Shown here: piece after piece, positions 1 to 8,701 of the stretch | Layout of the letters: each line of letters begins with the position of its first letter | Numbering within the stretch: position 1 is the first letter of the stretch | Assembly: GCA_045613765.1 (NCBI GenBank) | Contig: JAZLBO010000013.1 | Coordinates: forward strand, 1 to 49,784 | Direction: 5' to 3' | Source: RGIG4097 sp045613765 | Lineage (GTDB): Bacteria; Bacillota; Clostridia; Christensenellales; CAG-917 | DNA length: 49,784 bases | Translations under genes and position numbers: made by a program | The notes under the pieces: generated by a model | Seen by the model: the letters and a program-made list of their open reading frames with translations, nothing else | Told to the model about the DNA's origin: nothing | The model's database searches: none

Positions 1-43
1 AATCTCAACTGAGATGGCATTAAAATTCTTGACGAGGTGGAAA

Positions 44-676
44 ATGAACGGTTGCCCTATCCCAAAAGCGACACTTGGAAGACTTCCAATTTACATAGAA
101 TATTTGAGAAGTTTGCCTTGTGAAAACGGGGATACAATATCTTCGGCAGCAATAGCCCGTGGGTTGTCCCTTGGCGAAGTGCAAGTGCGCAAGGACCTTG
201 GACTCATCAGTGGTGTTGCCGGAAAGCCAAAGGTTGGATACGACCGTCTGGCACTTATGCAAGACCTTGAAAGACATCTTGGATATGAAGGGTTTACAAA
301 TGCAGTGCTCATTGGCGCAGGAAAACTTGGAAAAGCACTCCTTGACTATGACGGATTTGAATCCTTTGGCATCAAGATTGTTGCAGGGTTTGATTGCAAC
401 GAAAAGGAATTTACGGTTGGAAGAAACAGCAAGTCAGTTTTGCCCATAAAGACATTGGCAGAATTTTGTGGAGAAAACGAAGTGAAGATTGGCATCATCA
501 CTGTTGGACAAGGCTCTGCTCAAGAAGTGTGCGATATGCTTGTTGCAACGGGGATCAAAGCCATCTGGAACTTTGCCCCCTGCTCTCTCGTCGTCCCTGA
601 TGATGTGCTATTAAAACAAGAAAACCTTGCTCTCTCCCTTGCACATCTCAACTCACAAGTGAAAATCAAAAAATAA
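44..676 (+). CDS. rex: Redox-sensing transcriptional repressor Rex
   Basis: Rex senses the NADH/NAD+ ratio and represses fermentation and hydrogenase genes when NADH is low. The protein is about 210 residues, the usual length. It has an N-terminal winged-helix domain (IPKATLGRLPIYIEYL, then VQVRKDLGLISG, the recognition region) and a Rossmann NAD-binding domain starting at NAVLIGAGKLGKALL. A start at 44 is chosen over the in-frame ATG at 14 because GAGGTGG lies just upstream and the family begins near IPKATLGRL. It opens the redox gene run, so it probably controls the genes behind it. Its own promoter and operator fall outside or at the very edge of the window, and I see no clear Rex operator in the 43 visible bases. 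Confidence 0.95.
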   Translation: MNGCPIPKATLGRLPIYIEYLRSLPCENGDTISSAAIARGLSLGEVQVRKDLGLISGVAGKPKVGYDRLALMQDLERHLGYEGFTNAVLIGAGKLGKALLDYDGFESFGIKIVAGFDCNEKEFTVGRNSKSVLPIKTLAEFCGENEVKIGIITVGQGSAQEVCDMLVATGIKAIWNFAPCSLVVPDDVLLKQENLALSLAHLNSQVKIKK

Positions 677-725
677 ACACAAAATAAAACAAAAATCAAA
701 ATATCAAATTACGAGGAACTAATTT

Positions 726-965
726 ATGAAAGTTACAGTTTGTATTGGAAGTTCATGTCACATCAAAGGCTCACGTCAAGTGGTTGAAAGACTTCAACAA
801 TTGATTGAAGAAAAGAATCTTGCCGACAAGGTTGAACTTGGTGGCACATTCTGTCTTGGCAACTGCCAACAAGGTGTCTGCGTCACAGTTGACGAACAAC
901 TCCACTCAGTATCCCCTGCAACAGTTGACGAATTTTTCGCAACAGAAATTTTGGCAAAGGCATAA
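726..965 (+). CDS. Thioredoxin-like [2Fe-2S] ferredoxin (NuoE/HydA C-terminal type), first copy
   Basis: This 79-residue protein has the four cysteines of a thioredoxin-fold [2Fe-2S] ferredoxin: a CIGSSC motif at the N-terminus and FCLGNC in the middle. The fold is shared with NuoE and the small subunits of electron-bifurcating hydrogenases, where it relays electrons. A good Shine-Dalgarno (ACGAGGAAC) precedes the ATG. It lies 5 bp upstream of a second, related protein and just before a sensory-type [FeFe] hydrogenase. No NuoF-like flavoprotein partner is in the window, so it most likely serves the hydrogenase or the neighbouring phosphatase. Family assignment is strong; the exact partner is inferred. 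Confidence 0.85.
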   Translation: MKVTVCIGSSCHIKGSRQVVERLQQLIEEKNLADKVELGGTFCLGNCQQGVCVTVDEQLHSVSPATVDEFFATEILAKA

Positions 966-970
966 TCACT

Positions 971-1225
971 ATGTTATTCGTTCAAATTTGCGTAGGTTCA
1001 TCCTGCTACATCAAAGGATCTCCAGCAATCGTGGAACTCTTTGAAAAAGCCATTGCAGAACACGGTATTGAAAATGATATCGTGCTCTCTGGCAGTTTCT
1101 GTATTGGCAAATGCAACCGTGTTGGCGTGACAATCCAAGTCAATGATGACGTCCACACTGGCATTACAACAGAAAACTTTAGAGAGTTTTTCAACAAGTA
1201 CATACTCGAAGCTATCAAAAACTAA
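971..1225 (+). CDS. Thioredoxin-like [2Fe-2S] ferredoxin, second copy
   Basis: This 84-residue paralogue of the preceding gene keeps the cysteine pattern: CVGSSC near the N-terminus and FCIGKC in the middle. The two are clearly diverged rather than recent duplicates, which suggests separate roles. It is 15 bp upstream of the sensory hydrogenase gene, with an AAAGGAAG ribosome-binding site for that gene in the gap, so the three are almost certainly co-transcribed. A [2Fe-2S] cluster and electron transfer are expected from the family. The direction of electron flow, into or out of the hydrogenase, cannot be read from sequence. Confidence 0.85.
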   Translation: MLFVQICVGSSCYIKGSPAIVELFEKAIAEHGIENDIVLSGSFCIGKCNRVGVTIQVNDDVHTGITTENFREFFNKYILEAIKN

Positions 1226-1240
1226 AGGAAGACACAAACA

Positions 1241-2914
1241 ATGCAAAATTGCTTGACCCTTAAAAAATCAAACTGCAAATCTTGCTTCCGTTGCGTAAGA
1301 AAGTGTCCTATCAAGGCAATTCGCTTTTCTGGAAACCAAGCACACATCATTGAAGACGAATGTATTCTTTGTGGAAACTGTGTTGTTCAATGCCCCCAAA
1401 ATGCAAAAGAAATCGCAGACGGCATTGAAACAGTGAAAGTCTTGATCCAATCAGGCGACCCCGTTATCGTCAGTCTTGCACCTTCTTTTATCGCAAACTA
1501 CGACGGTGTTGGCATTGAGGCTATGCGCCGTGCATTGAAGCAACTTGGATTTGCAGACGTAGAAGAAACTGCAATTGGTGCAACCATTGTCAAAAACGAA
1601 TACGAAAGAATGCTCAAAAATGAGGATAGAGATATCATCATTTCTTCTTGCTGTCATTCAATCAATCTTCTCATCCAAAAGCGTTTCCCTGAATGTCTTG
1701 AATATCTTGCAGACGTCATGTCACCTATGCAAGCACACTGCGCAGACATAAAGAAACGTATGCCCAATGCAAAGACAGTGTTTATCGGCCCTTGCGTTGC
1801 AAAGAAGGACGAGGCAGAACACTACGGCATTGTTGATGCAGTGCTTACGTTTGAAGAACTTGATGAAATGCTTACTGCAGCACGTATCGAACTTGAGCAA
1901 GAAACAGATACAAACGAAAACAGCCGTGCACGTTTTTTCCCCACAACCGGTGGCATATTGAAGACAATGAAACAAGATGCGCCCGACTTCACATATATGG
2001 CAATTGATGGTGTTGAAAACTGCATCACTGCCCTTAAAGATATTGCAAGTGGCAAAGTGCACAAGTGCTTTATCGAAATGTCTGCTTGTATCGGCAGTTG
2101 TATCGGCGGCCCCGTTATGAATAGAAAGCGCAAACCCCTTGTTGGCGACTATCTCAAGGTGGCAAGTTACGCAGGCAAAAAGGACTTTGAAGTCAAACAA
2201 CCCAAACCCATTGACCTTCAAAAGACCTTCATGTATATCGAGCACAAACTTACACAACCCACCGAAGAAGAAATCATGAACGTACTTCGTCAAATGGGCA
2301 AGTTTAAGCCTGCAGATGAACTCAACTGTGGCTCATGTGGATATAACTCATGCCGTGACAAAGCAGTGGCAATCATCCAAGGAAAAGCAGAAATTTCAAT
2401 GTGCTTGCCCTTCCTTAAAGACAAGGCAGAAATCTTCTCAGACATTATCGTCAAGAACACACCCAACGGCATTATCGTGCTCAACGAAGACCTTGAAGTG
2501 CAACAAATCAATATGGCAGCACGCAAGATTATGAATATCCGTGCAGCATCCGACGTCCTTGGCGAACCTGTCATTAGAATCCTTGATCCTGCAGTGTTTA
2601 TTCAAGTGCGCAACAACAGACGTAGCATAAGAAATAATCGCACATACCTTGCAGAATACAAGAAATATGTTGAACAAACTGTCGTCTATGACACAGATTC
2701 ACGTATGATCATTGGCATTATGCGTGACGTCACAGACGAAGAAGCATACAGAGAACAAAAGGCCCGTATGAACAAGCATACAGTTGAAGTGGCAGACACC
2801 GTTGTTGAAAAACAAATGAGAATCGTACAAGAAATCGCTTCTCTCCTTGGTGAAACCGCCGCCGAAACCAAAATTGCCTTGACCAAATTGAAGGAGTCTA
2901 TTGGTGATGAATGA
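1241..2914 (+). CDS. hydS: Sensory-type (group C) [FeFe] hydrogenase with C-terminal PAS domain
   Basis: The 557-residue protein has two N-terminal [4Fe-4S] motifs (cysteines 12-22 and 41-51), then an H-cluster domain with SSCCHS (C137/C138), FIGPCVAKK (C185) and SACIGSC (C283/C287). All H-cluster ligands are present, but the usual proline after the first motif is a histidine. A further [4Fe-4S] module follows (CGSCGYNSC, C363-C371, with C388), then a PAS domain at about 405-510 and a short coiled tail. This order matches the putative sensory group C hydrogenases, not the H2-evolving monomers. It overlaps a phosphatase gene downstream, so H2 or redox sensing is probably passed on through dephosphorylation. 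It is likely cytoplasmic. The sensory role is inferred from domain order and context. Confidence 0.88.
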   Translation: MQNCLTLKKSNCKSCFRCVRKCPIKAIRFSGNQAHIIEDECILCGNCVVQCPQNAKEIADGIETVKVLIQSGDPVIVSLAPSFIANYDGVGIEAMRRALKQLGFADVEETAIGATIVKNEYERMLKNEDRDIIISSCCHSINLLIQKRFPECLEYLADVMSPMQAHCADIKKRMPNAKTVFIGPCVAKKDEAEHYGIVDAVLTFEELDEMLTAARIELEQETDTNENSRARFFPTTGGILKTMKQDAPDFTYMAIDGVENCITALKDIASGKVHKCFIEMSACIGSCIGGPVMNRKRKPLVGDYLKVASYAGKKDFEVKQPKPIDLQKTFMYIEHKLTQPTEEEIMNVLRQMGKFKPADELNCGSCGYNSCRDKAVAIIQGKAEISMCLPFLKDKAEIFSDIIVKNTPNGIIVLNEDLEVQQINMAARKIMNIRAASDVLGEPVIRILDPAVFIQVRNNRRSIRNNRTYLAEYKKYVEQTVVYDTDSRMIIGIMRDVTDEEAYREQKARMNKHTVEVADTVVEKQMRIVQEIASLLGETAAETKIALTKLKESIGDE

Positions 2915-4079
2915 TTTGTGTGCTGACATTGGATATAAAAGCATAAACCACGTAGGTGAAGAACTTTGTGGCGACCACGTTGATGTGGTTGAAGACGGCT
3001 TGAATTCCACCGTCATAGTCCTTGCAGACGGACTTGGCTCTGGTGTTAAGGCAAGTATCCTTTCCACCTTGACTTCCAAGATCATCTCAACAATGATGAC
3101 TGCAGGACTTCCCGTTGAGGAATGTGTTGAAACAATCGCAGCAACACTTCCCGTCTGTTCTGTCCGTGGCGTTGCATATTCCACCTTTACGATAATACAT
3201 CTCTTGAACAATGAAGTGGCAGAGATCATCCAATATGACAATCCCCACGTCATAGTCATAAGAGATTTTGAGCAATACGACTACCCCAAGACAGAGTTCA
3301 ATATCGGTGGCAAGAAGATATACAAATCCACCATTGAACTTCAAGAAAACGACGTATTTATCGCAATGAGTGACGGATGTCCTCACGCAGGTCTTGGTGG
3401 CAAGTATAACTTCGGTTGGCGCAGAGAGGAGATAGCAGATTATATGCGCACTCTCGTTGCCGGTGGTTATACGGCAAAGAACTTATCTACAATGCTTGTT
3501 GACGAGTGCGATCATCTCTACGGACACAAACCCGGTGATGATACCACTGCTTGTGTTGTCAAGATTAGAAAGAGAGAGCCTATGAACATTTTGTTTGGAC
3601 CTCCTTCAAATCGTGATGATGCAGACCGTATGATGTCACTGTTCTTCTCAAAGGAAGGCAAGCACATTATCTGTGGTGGCACAACGTCATCAATCGCAGC
3701 CAAATATCTTGGCAAAACAGTGCGTACAAGTCTTTCATTTGAACGCAGTGACCTTCCCCCCATTGCATACATTGACGGAGTTGACCTTGTCACCGAAGGC
3801 GTCATCACTATGAACAGAGTCATTGAATATGCAAAGGACTATCTTGGGGAAAACGAACTCTATGAAGATTGGAACTTCAAAAAAGATGGCGCATCACTCA
3901 TCAGCCGTCTTCTCTTTGAAGAAGCAACAGATATCAACTTCTACGTGGGCAAGGCAATCAACCCTGCTCACCAAAACCCCGATCTTCCTATCAACTTCAA
4001 TATCAAGATGAATTTGGTGGAAGAATTGTCATCTTGCCTTAAGAAAATGGGCAAACGAATCAAAGTAAGTTATTTTTAA
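2907..4079 (+). CDS. PP2C/SpoIIE-type serine phosphatase linked to sensory hydrogenase
   Basis: Residues 1-220 form a PP2C-type phosphatase domain with the metal-binding acidic motifs VLADGLGSG, AMSDG and GDDTTACVV. The remaining ~170 residues are a conserved-looking C-terminal region that I cannot assign. Phosphatases of this kind act on phosphoserine or phosphothreonine proteins such as anti-anti-sigma factors. The ATG at 2907 overlaps the stop of the hydrogenase gene; a GTG at 2904 is also possible, and AAGGAG sits 10 bp before the ATG. The overlap implies translational coupling and a shared signalling role. No kinase or STAS-domain partner is visible in the window, so the substrate is unknown. 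Confidence 0.85.
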   Translation: MNDLCADIGYKSINHVGEELCGDHVDVVEDGLNSTVIVLADGLGSGVKASILSTLTSKIISTMMTAGLPVEECVETIAATLPVCSVRGVAYSTFTIIHLLNNEVAEIIQYDNPHVIVIRDFEQYDYPKTEFNIGGKKIYKSTIELQENDVFIAMSDGCPHAGLGGKYNFGWRREEIADYMRTLVAGGYTAKNLSTMLVDECDHLYGHKPGDDTTACVVKIRKREPMNILFGPPSNRDDADRMMSLFFSKEGKHIICGGTTSSIAAKYLGKTVRTSLSFERSDLPPIAYIDGVDLVTEGVITMNRVIEYAKDYLGENELYEDWNFKKDGASLISRLLFEEATDINFYVGKAINPAHQNPDLPINFNIKMNLVEELSSCLKKMGKRIKVSYF

Positions 4080-4096
4080 GATATAGGAGAATTACA

Positions 4097-5044
4097 ATGC
4101 AAAAAAAGATTACAATCATTGGCGCAGGCTCAGTTGGTGCAACAACAGCATTTGCTTTGCTCACACGTGGTGTGGCATCAGAAGTCGTCTTGATCGACGT
4201 CAACACCGAAAAGGCACTTGGTGAAGCACTTGACATCAAGCAAGCAACACCCTTCATTGACAACTGTGACATCTATGCAGGCAGTTATGCAGACGCAGTG
4301 GATTCAGACGTTGTCATCATCACATCAGGTATCGGCAGAAAGCCCGGTCAAAGCAGACTTGAACTTGTCCAAACCAACGTTGGCATCATCAAGTCAATCT
4401 CAACAGAAATCACAAAGGTTGCTCCCAATGCAATTTACTTGCTTGTTGCAAACCCCGTTGACATCTTGACATACGCTTTCTTGAAATACACTGGCCTCCC
4501 CAAAAACCAAGTATTCGGCACAGGTACAGTTCTTGACACAATCCGTCTTCGTACACGTCTTGCAGAACTTTACAACATCAACAAACAACAAGTCCACGCA
4601 AACGTCCTTGGCGAACACGGTGACACATCATTTGTTGCATGGTCAACAGCAACAATCGCAGGCGTTCCCCTTGCAGAATACAATGGTGCAATCGCATCAG
4701 CATACACAATTCCCAACGAATACACCCGTGAAGACGTTGAAAAATACGTTAGAAAGTCTGGTGGCAAGATCATCCAAAGAAAAGGTTGCACAGTTTACGG
4801 CATTGGCATGACATCAACACATATCGTCAAGTCACTTGCAGGCAATGCAGAAACAGCAATGACCATTTCTTCATTGCACGAAGGCGAATACGGAATCAAT
4901 GACGTCTGCTTGAGCTCACTTTCATTGATCGACCGTACAGGTGTCCGTTCAATTATCACACAAAAACTCACAGATGAAGAACTCCAAAAACTTCAAGCAT
5001 CTGCACAAGCACTCAAGGACGTAATCAAAAACGTTCAATTCTAA
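4097..5044 (+). CDS. mdh: LDH-fold malate dehydrogenase
   Basis: The 315-residue protein has the lactate/malate dehydrogenase fold: an NAD motif GAGSVGATTA, an acidic residue (D34) selecting NAD, LDTIRLR with the catalytic Asp and Arg, and GEHGDTS with the catalytic His. The substrate-selecting residue is Arg81 in GIGRKPGQSR, where lactate dehydrogenases have Gln. This arginine is the hallmark of malate dehydrogenase. It should reduce oxaloacetate to malate with NADH. The downstream fumarase and fumarate reductase genes support that reading. Automated annotation may well call it L-lactate dehydrogenase. A ribosome-binding site (ATAGGAG) lies just before the ATG. Confidence 0.85.
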   Translation: MQKKITIIGAGSVGATTAFALLTRGVASEVVLIDVNTEKALGEALDIKQATPFIDNCDIYAGSYADAVDSDVVIITSGIGRKPGQSRLELVQTNVGIIKSISTEITKVAPNAIYLLVANPVDILTYAFLKYTGLPKNQVFGTGTVLDTIRLRTRLAELYNINKQQVHANVLGEHGDTSFVAWSTATIAGVPLAEYNGAIASAYTIPNEYTREDVEKYVRKSGGKIIQRKGCTVYGIGMTSTHIVKSLAGNAETAMTISSLHEGEYGINDVCLSSLSLIDRTGVRSIITQKLTDEELQKLQASAQALKDVIKNVQF

Positions 5045-5057
5045 GTAGGAAACACCT

Positions 5058-6488
5058 ATGAGAAAATTTGATACAAAAATACAACACTTAAAATATAAAG
5101 TTTTGCGTGAAGTGGCAAAGCACGCTTGGGAAGGAGATCTTCTCGACAGTATTTTGGATATTCCCAAGCAACTCGCACCCGGCAAGGAAGCAACAATGCG
5201 TTGCTGTATCTATAAGGAACGTGCAATCCTTGGCGAGAGAGTTCAACTTGCAATGGGTGGGGACAAAAACAACCCCAACATCATTGAAGTAATTGATATT
5301 GCTTGTGATGAATGTCCCGTTGGTGGATTTGAAGTGACCAACGCTTGCCGTGGTTGTCTTGCTCACCGTTGCGAAGACGTGTGTAGATTTGGCGCAATCA
5401 CATTTGACAGCAACCACGTTGCACACATTGACAAGTCAAAGTGCAAAGAATGTGGTGCTTGCGCAAAAGTCTGCCCCTTCACTGCTATCGTCAGCCGTAA
5501 GCGTCCTTGCCAAAATGCTTGCAAGGTCAAGGCAATTTCAATGAACAACGAAAAGGCAGCAAAGATTGACAACTCAAAATGCATCCAATGTGGTGCTTGT
5601 GTCTATCAATGCCCCTTCGGTGCAATTTCCGATAAGTCATACATTGTTGACGCAATCGAAATTCTCAAAAACAGCAAAGCACACAAGGCAGACAGCGACT
5701 ACAGAGTCTATGCAGTGGTTGCTCCCTCAATTTCAAGTCAATTCTCCTATGCAAAACTTGGACAAGTGATTACAGGTCTTAAGAAACTCGGTTTCCAAGA
5801 CGTAATCGAGGCAGCACTCGGCGCAGATATGGTTGCTCTCAGCGAAGCAAAAGAACTTTCAGAAAAAGGACTTTTGACAAGTTCATGTTGCCCTGCATTT
5901 GTGCAATACATCAAATCTGCTTTCCCTGAACTTGTTGACCATATTTCACACAATATGTCACCTATGGCAGTCCTTGCAAAATACATCAAGGAAACAACCC
6001 CCTGTGCAAAGGTCATCTTCATTGGACCTTGTACTGCAAAGAAGGCAGAAGCACAACTTGAAAATGTCAGTGAATATGTTGACGCAGTGCTCACCTTTGA
6101 AGAATTGCAAGCACTCTTTGATAGCCGTAGCCTTGATCTTGGCACTCTTGAAGAAGGTTATCTTGACAACGCATCATACTTTGGCAGAATTTTTGCAAGA
6201 AGTGGTGGCCTTACTGATGCAGCAGTGCAAGCAATGAAGGAACAAAACATTGACTTTGAAATCAAGCCCGTTGTTTGCGACGGTATTGAGGCTTGCCGTA
6301 TGGCACTCCTTAAACTGAGCAAAAACGTCCTTGACGGCAACTTCATTGAAGGTATGGCTTGTGTTGGTGGTTGCATCAACGGTGCAGGTTGCTTGACACA
6401 TGGCGACAAAAATAAGGCAGAAGTTGACAAATACGGCCGTGAAGCACTTGAAAAGACAATCACAGACGCAGTGTCAATCTTGAAATAA
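5058..6488 (+). CDS. Group B-type monomeric [FeFe] hydrogenase
   Basis: This 476-residue enzyme carries cysteine-rich ferredoxin-like segments at 97-110, 129-139, 151-155 and 175-185. An H-cluster domain follows with TSSCCPAF (C277/C278), FIGPCTAKK (C325) and GMACVGGCING (C435/C439). The motifs match catalytic hydrogenases, including the proline after CC. The N-terminal ~85 residues with a CDEC motif and the layout of iron-sulfur motifs resemble group B enzymes of anaerobic Clostridia and Bacteroidetes, which probably evolve H2 from reduced ferredoxin. Maturases HydE, HydF and HydG are not in the window. Its place between malate dehydrogenase and fumarase suggests it removes ferredoxin electrons made by the Hdr-Flx system. 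Confidence 0.88.
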   Translation: MRKFDTKIQHLKYKVLREVAKHAWEGDLLDSILDIPKQLAPGKEATMRCCIYKERAILGERVQLAMGGDKNNPNIIEVIDIACDECPVGGFEVTNACRGCLAHRCEDVCRFGAITFDSNHVAHIDKSKCKECGACAKVCPFTAIVSRKRPCQNACKVKAISMNNEKAAKIDNSKCIQCGACVYQCPFGAISDKSYIVDAIEILKNSKAHKADSDYRVYAVVAPSISSQFSYAKLGQVITGLKKLGFQDVIEAALGADMVALSEAKELSEKGLLTSSCCPAFVQYIKSAFPELVDHISHNMSPMAVLAKYIKETTPCAKVIFIGPCTAKKAEAQLENVSEYVDAVLTFEELQALFDSRSLDLGTLEEGYLDNASYFGRIFARSGGLTDAAVQAMKEQNIDFEIKPVVCDGIEACRMALLKLSKNVLDGNFIEGMACVGGCINGAGCLTHGDKNKAEVDKYGREALEKTITDAVSILK

Positions 6489-6530
6489 TTGCAAATCTCT
6501 TATCTACAAATAAAAACAAAGGACATAAAA

Positions 6531-7907
6531 ATGGAATATCGTATTGAACATGACTCTATGGGCGAAATGAAAGTGCCCGCTGATCGTCTTTGGGCTGCTC
6601 AAACCCAAAGAAGTCACGAAAACTTTGAAATCGGCGTTGGCATTGAAACAATGCCCGCAGAAATTATCCACGCATTTGGCGTATTGAAAAAAGCAGCAGC
6701 AATCACAAACAACAGACTTCGTCCTGAAAAGATGACAGATGAAAAACTTGGCGCAATTATGTCTGCTTGCGACGAAGTTATGGCAGGCAAACTCAACGGC
6801 CACTTCCCTCTTGTCGTCTGGCAAACAGGCTCTGGCACACAATCAAACATGAACTCAAACGAAGTTATCGCCAACCGTGGAAATCAAATTCTCGGCAAAA
6901 AATTGCTCCACCCCAATGACGATTCCAATATGAGTCAATCTTCAAACGATACCTTCCCCACTGCAATGCATATTGCTGCAGTGCTTATCCTTGAAGACAA
7001 ACTTATCCCTGCAGTGAAAAAGCTCATTGCAACACTTGTTAGACTTGAAGAAGAAAATGCAGATATCGTAAAGAGTGGCAGAACTCACCTTCAAGATGCA
7101 ACACCCATTAAGTTCAGCCAAGAAATCAGTGGTTGGCGTTCAAGCCTTGAAAAAGACGTGGAACTCATTGAGCGCTCCATCGAGCCCCTTCGTGAATTGG
7201 CACTTGGTGGCACAGCAGTTGGCACAGGTCTTAATGCACCCAAAGGATTTGACGTTGGCGTTGCAGAAGAAGTGTCAAAGATCACTGGCAAAAAGTTTGT
7301 CACAGCATCAAACAAATTCCATGCCCTTACATCAAAAGATGAATTGGTGTTTGCACACGGCGCAGTCAAAGCACTTGCTTGCGATATGATGAAGATAGCC
7401 AACGATGTGAGATGGCTTGCATCAGGTCCTCGTGATGGTCTTGGCGAAATCTTTATCCCCGAAAACGAACCCGGCTCATCAATTATGCCCGGCAAAGTCA
7501 ACCCCACACAATGCGAAGCAGTGACAATGGTTGCAGTTCAAGTTATGGGCAACGACGTGGCAGTGACAATGGCAGCATCACAAGGCAACTTTGAACTCAA
7601 CGTCTTTATGCCTGTGTGTATCTACAACTTCTTGCAATCAGCAAGACTCCTCTCTGAAGCAATCGTATCCTTCAACGATAAGTGCGCAGTTGGCATCAAA
7701 GCAAACCGTGAAAAAATGCATCACAACTTGCACAACTCACTTATGCTTGTCACAGCACTCAACCCCTATATCGGCTACGAAAATGCAGCAAAAACAGCCA
7801 AAAAGGCATTTAAAGATAACATTTCGCTCAAAGAAGCCTGTGTTGAGCTCGGTTTCTTGACAGCAGAAAGATTTGATGAGGTATTCCACCCCGAACAAAT
7901 GGTCTAA
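6531..7907 (+). CDS. fumC: Class II fumarate hydratase
   Basis: The 458-residue protein matches class II fumarase in length and motifs. It has SGTQSNMNSNEV, the GRTHLQDATP active-site loop and the superfamily signature GSSIMPGKVNP. It interconverts malate and fumarate without an iron-sulfur cluster. The start at 6531 (MEYRIEHDSMG) is chosen because AAAGGAC precedes it and the family starts here; a TTG at 6489 directly after the previous stop would add 14 unlikely residues. It sits between the hydrogenase and hdrB and links malate dehydrogenase to fumarate reductase in a reductive branch to succinate. Confidence 0.96.
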   Translation: MEYRIEHDSMGEMKVPADRLWAAQTQRSHENFEIGVGIETMPAEIIHAFGVLKKAAAITNNRLRPEKMTDEKLGAIMSACDEVMAGKLNGHFPLVVWQTGSGTQSNMNSNEVIANRGNQILGKKLLHPNDDSNMSQSSNDTFPTAMHIAAVLILEDKLIPAVKKLIATLVRLEEENADIVKSGRTHLQDATPIKFSQEISGWRSSLEKDVELIERSIEPLRELALGGTAVGTGLNAPKGFDVGVAEEVSKITGKKFVTASNKFHALTSKDELVFAHGAVKALACDMMKIANDVRWLASGPRDGLGEIFIPENEPGSSIMPGKVNPTQCEAVTMVAVQVMGNDVAVTMAASQGNFELNVFMPVCIYNFLQSARLLSEAIVSFNDKCAVGIKANREKMHHNLHNSLMLVTALNPYIGYENAAKTAKKAFKDNISLKEACVELGFLTAERFDEVFHPEQMV

Positions 7908-7920
7908 ATCGGAGGCAAAA

Positions 7921-8700
7921 ATGAAAGTAAGTTATTTCCCCGGATGCACACTCAAAAACAAGGCTCGTGACCTTGACAATTATGCCTATAAGTCAGCAGA
8001 GGCATTGGGTGTCGCTTTGGAAGAAATTGAAAATTGGCAATGCTGTGGTGGTGTGTTTACAACTGCAAAAAATGAAGTTGCAACAAAACTCTCATCAGTG
8101 CGTGCATTAAAATGCGCAAGCGACAAAGGTCAACCTTTGGTCACCGTCTGCTCTGCTTGTCACAATGTCATCAAGCAAACAAACCACGCAATGCAAACAA
8201 ACAAAGAGTTTTCTGACAAAGTCAATCGCTATATGCCAGAAGACCAATACAATGGCGAAGCAGAAGTCTATCACTATCTCGAAATGCTCCGTGACCTTGT
8301 GGGCTTTGACACTTTGAAAGAAAAGGTTGTCAACTCACTCAAGGGCAAGAAGATTGCACCCTATTATGGTTGCCTTCTTCTCCGTCCCGGCAAGGTTATG
8401 CGCATGGACGATCCTGAAAATCCCAACATTATGGAAGATTTCATCCGTGCCCTTGGCGCAGAAGCAGTTGTCTATGCAAGAAGAAATGAGTGTTGTGGTG
8501 GATATATTTCAGTGGAAAGCCCAGAAAGTGCAAAGCGCAACTCAAATGCAATCGTTGAAAATGCAAAAATGGCAGGTGCAGATATGATCATCACTGCTTG
8601 CCCCCTTTGTAAGTACAACCTTGTAAAGTTTGGCGCAGACATACCTGTGGTTTACTTCACCGAAATCCTTGCAGAAGCACTTGGCGTAAAGGAGAATTGA
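7921..8700 (+). CDS. hdrB: Heterodisulfide reductase subunit B-like protein
   Basis: The 259-residue protein has two complete CCG domains. The first is C9-x31-C41C42-x34-C77-x2-C80 and the second C151-x39-C191C192-x34-C227-x2-C230. In methanogen HdrB each such domain binds a non-cubane [4Fe-4S] cluster that reduces disulfides. The start at 7921 follows GGAGGCAAAA; an upstream in-frame start would overlap the fumarase gene. In this non-methanogen the natural oxidant is not CoM-S-S-CoB. The operon offers fumarate, through FrdBA, as the likely high-potential acceptor. Intact cluster motifs mean disulfide chemistry cannot be excluded. Confidence 0.93.
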   Translation: MKVSYFPGCTLKNKARDLDNYAYKSAEALGVALEEIENWQCCGGVFTTAKNEVATKLSSVRALKCASDKGQPLVTVCSACHNVIKQTNHAMQTNKEFSDKVNRYMPEDQYNGEAEVYHYLEMLRDLVGFDTLKEKVVNSLKGKKIAPYYGCLLLRPGKVMRMDDPENPNIMEDFIRALGAEAVVYARRNECCGGYISVESPESAKRNSNAIVENAKMAGADMIITACPLCKYNLVKFGADIPVVYFTEILAEALGVKEN

Positions 8701-8701
8701 T

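Noticed and set aside
1..43. Rex operator before rex
   Set aside because: No TTGTTAA-type inverted repeat is visible; only 43 bases are available, so absence means little.
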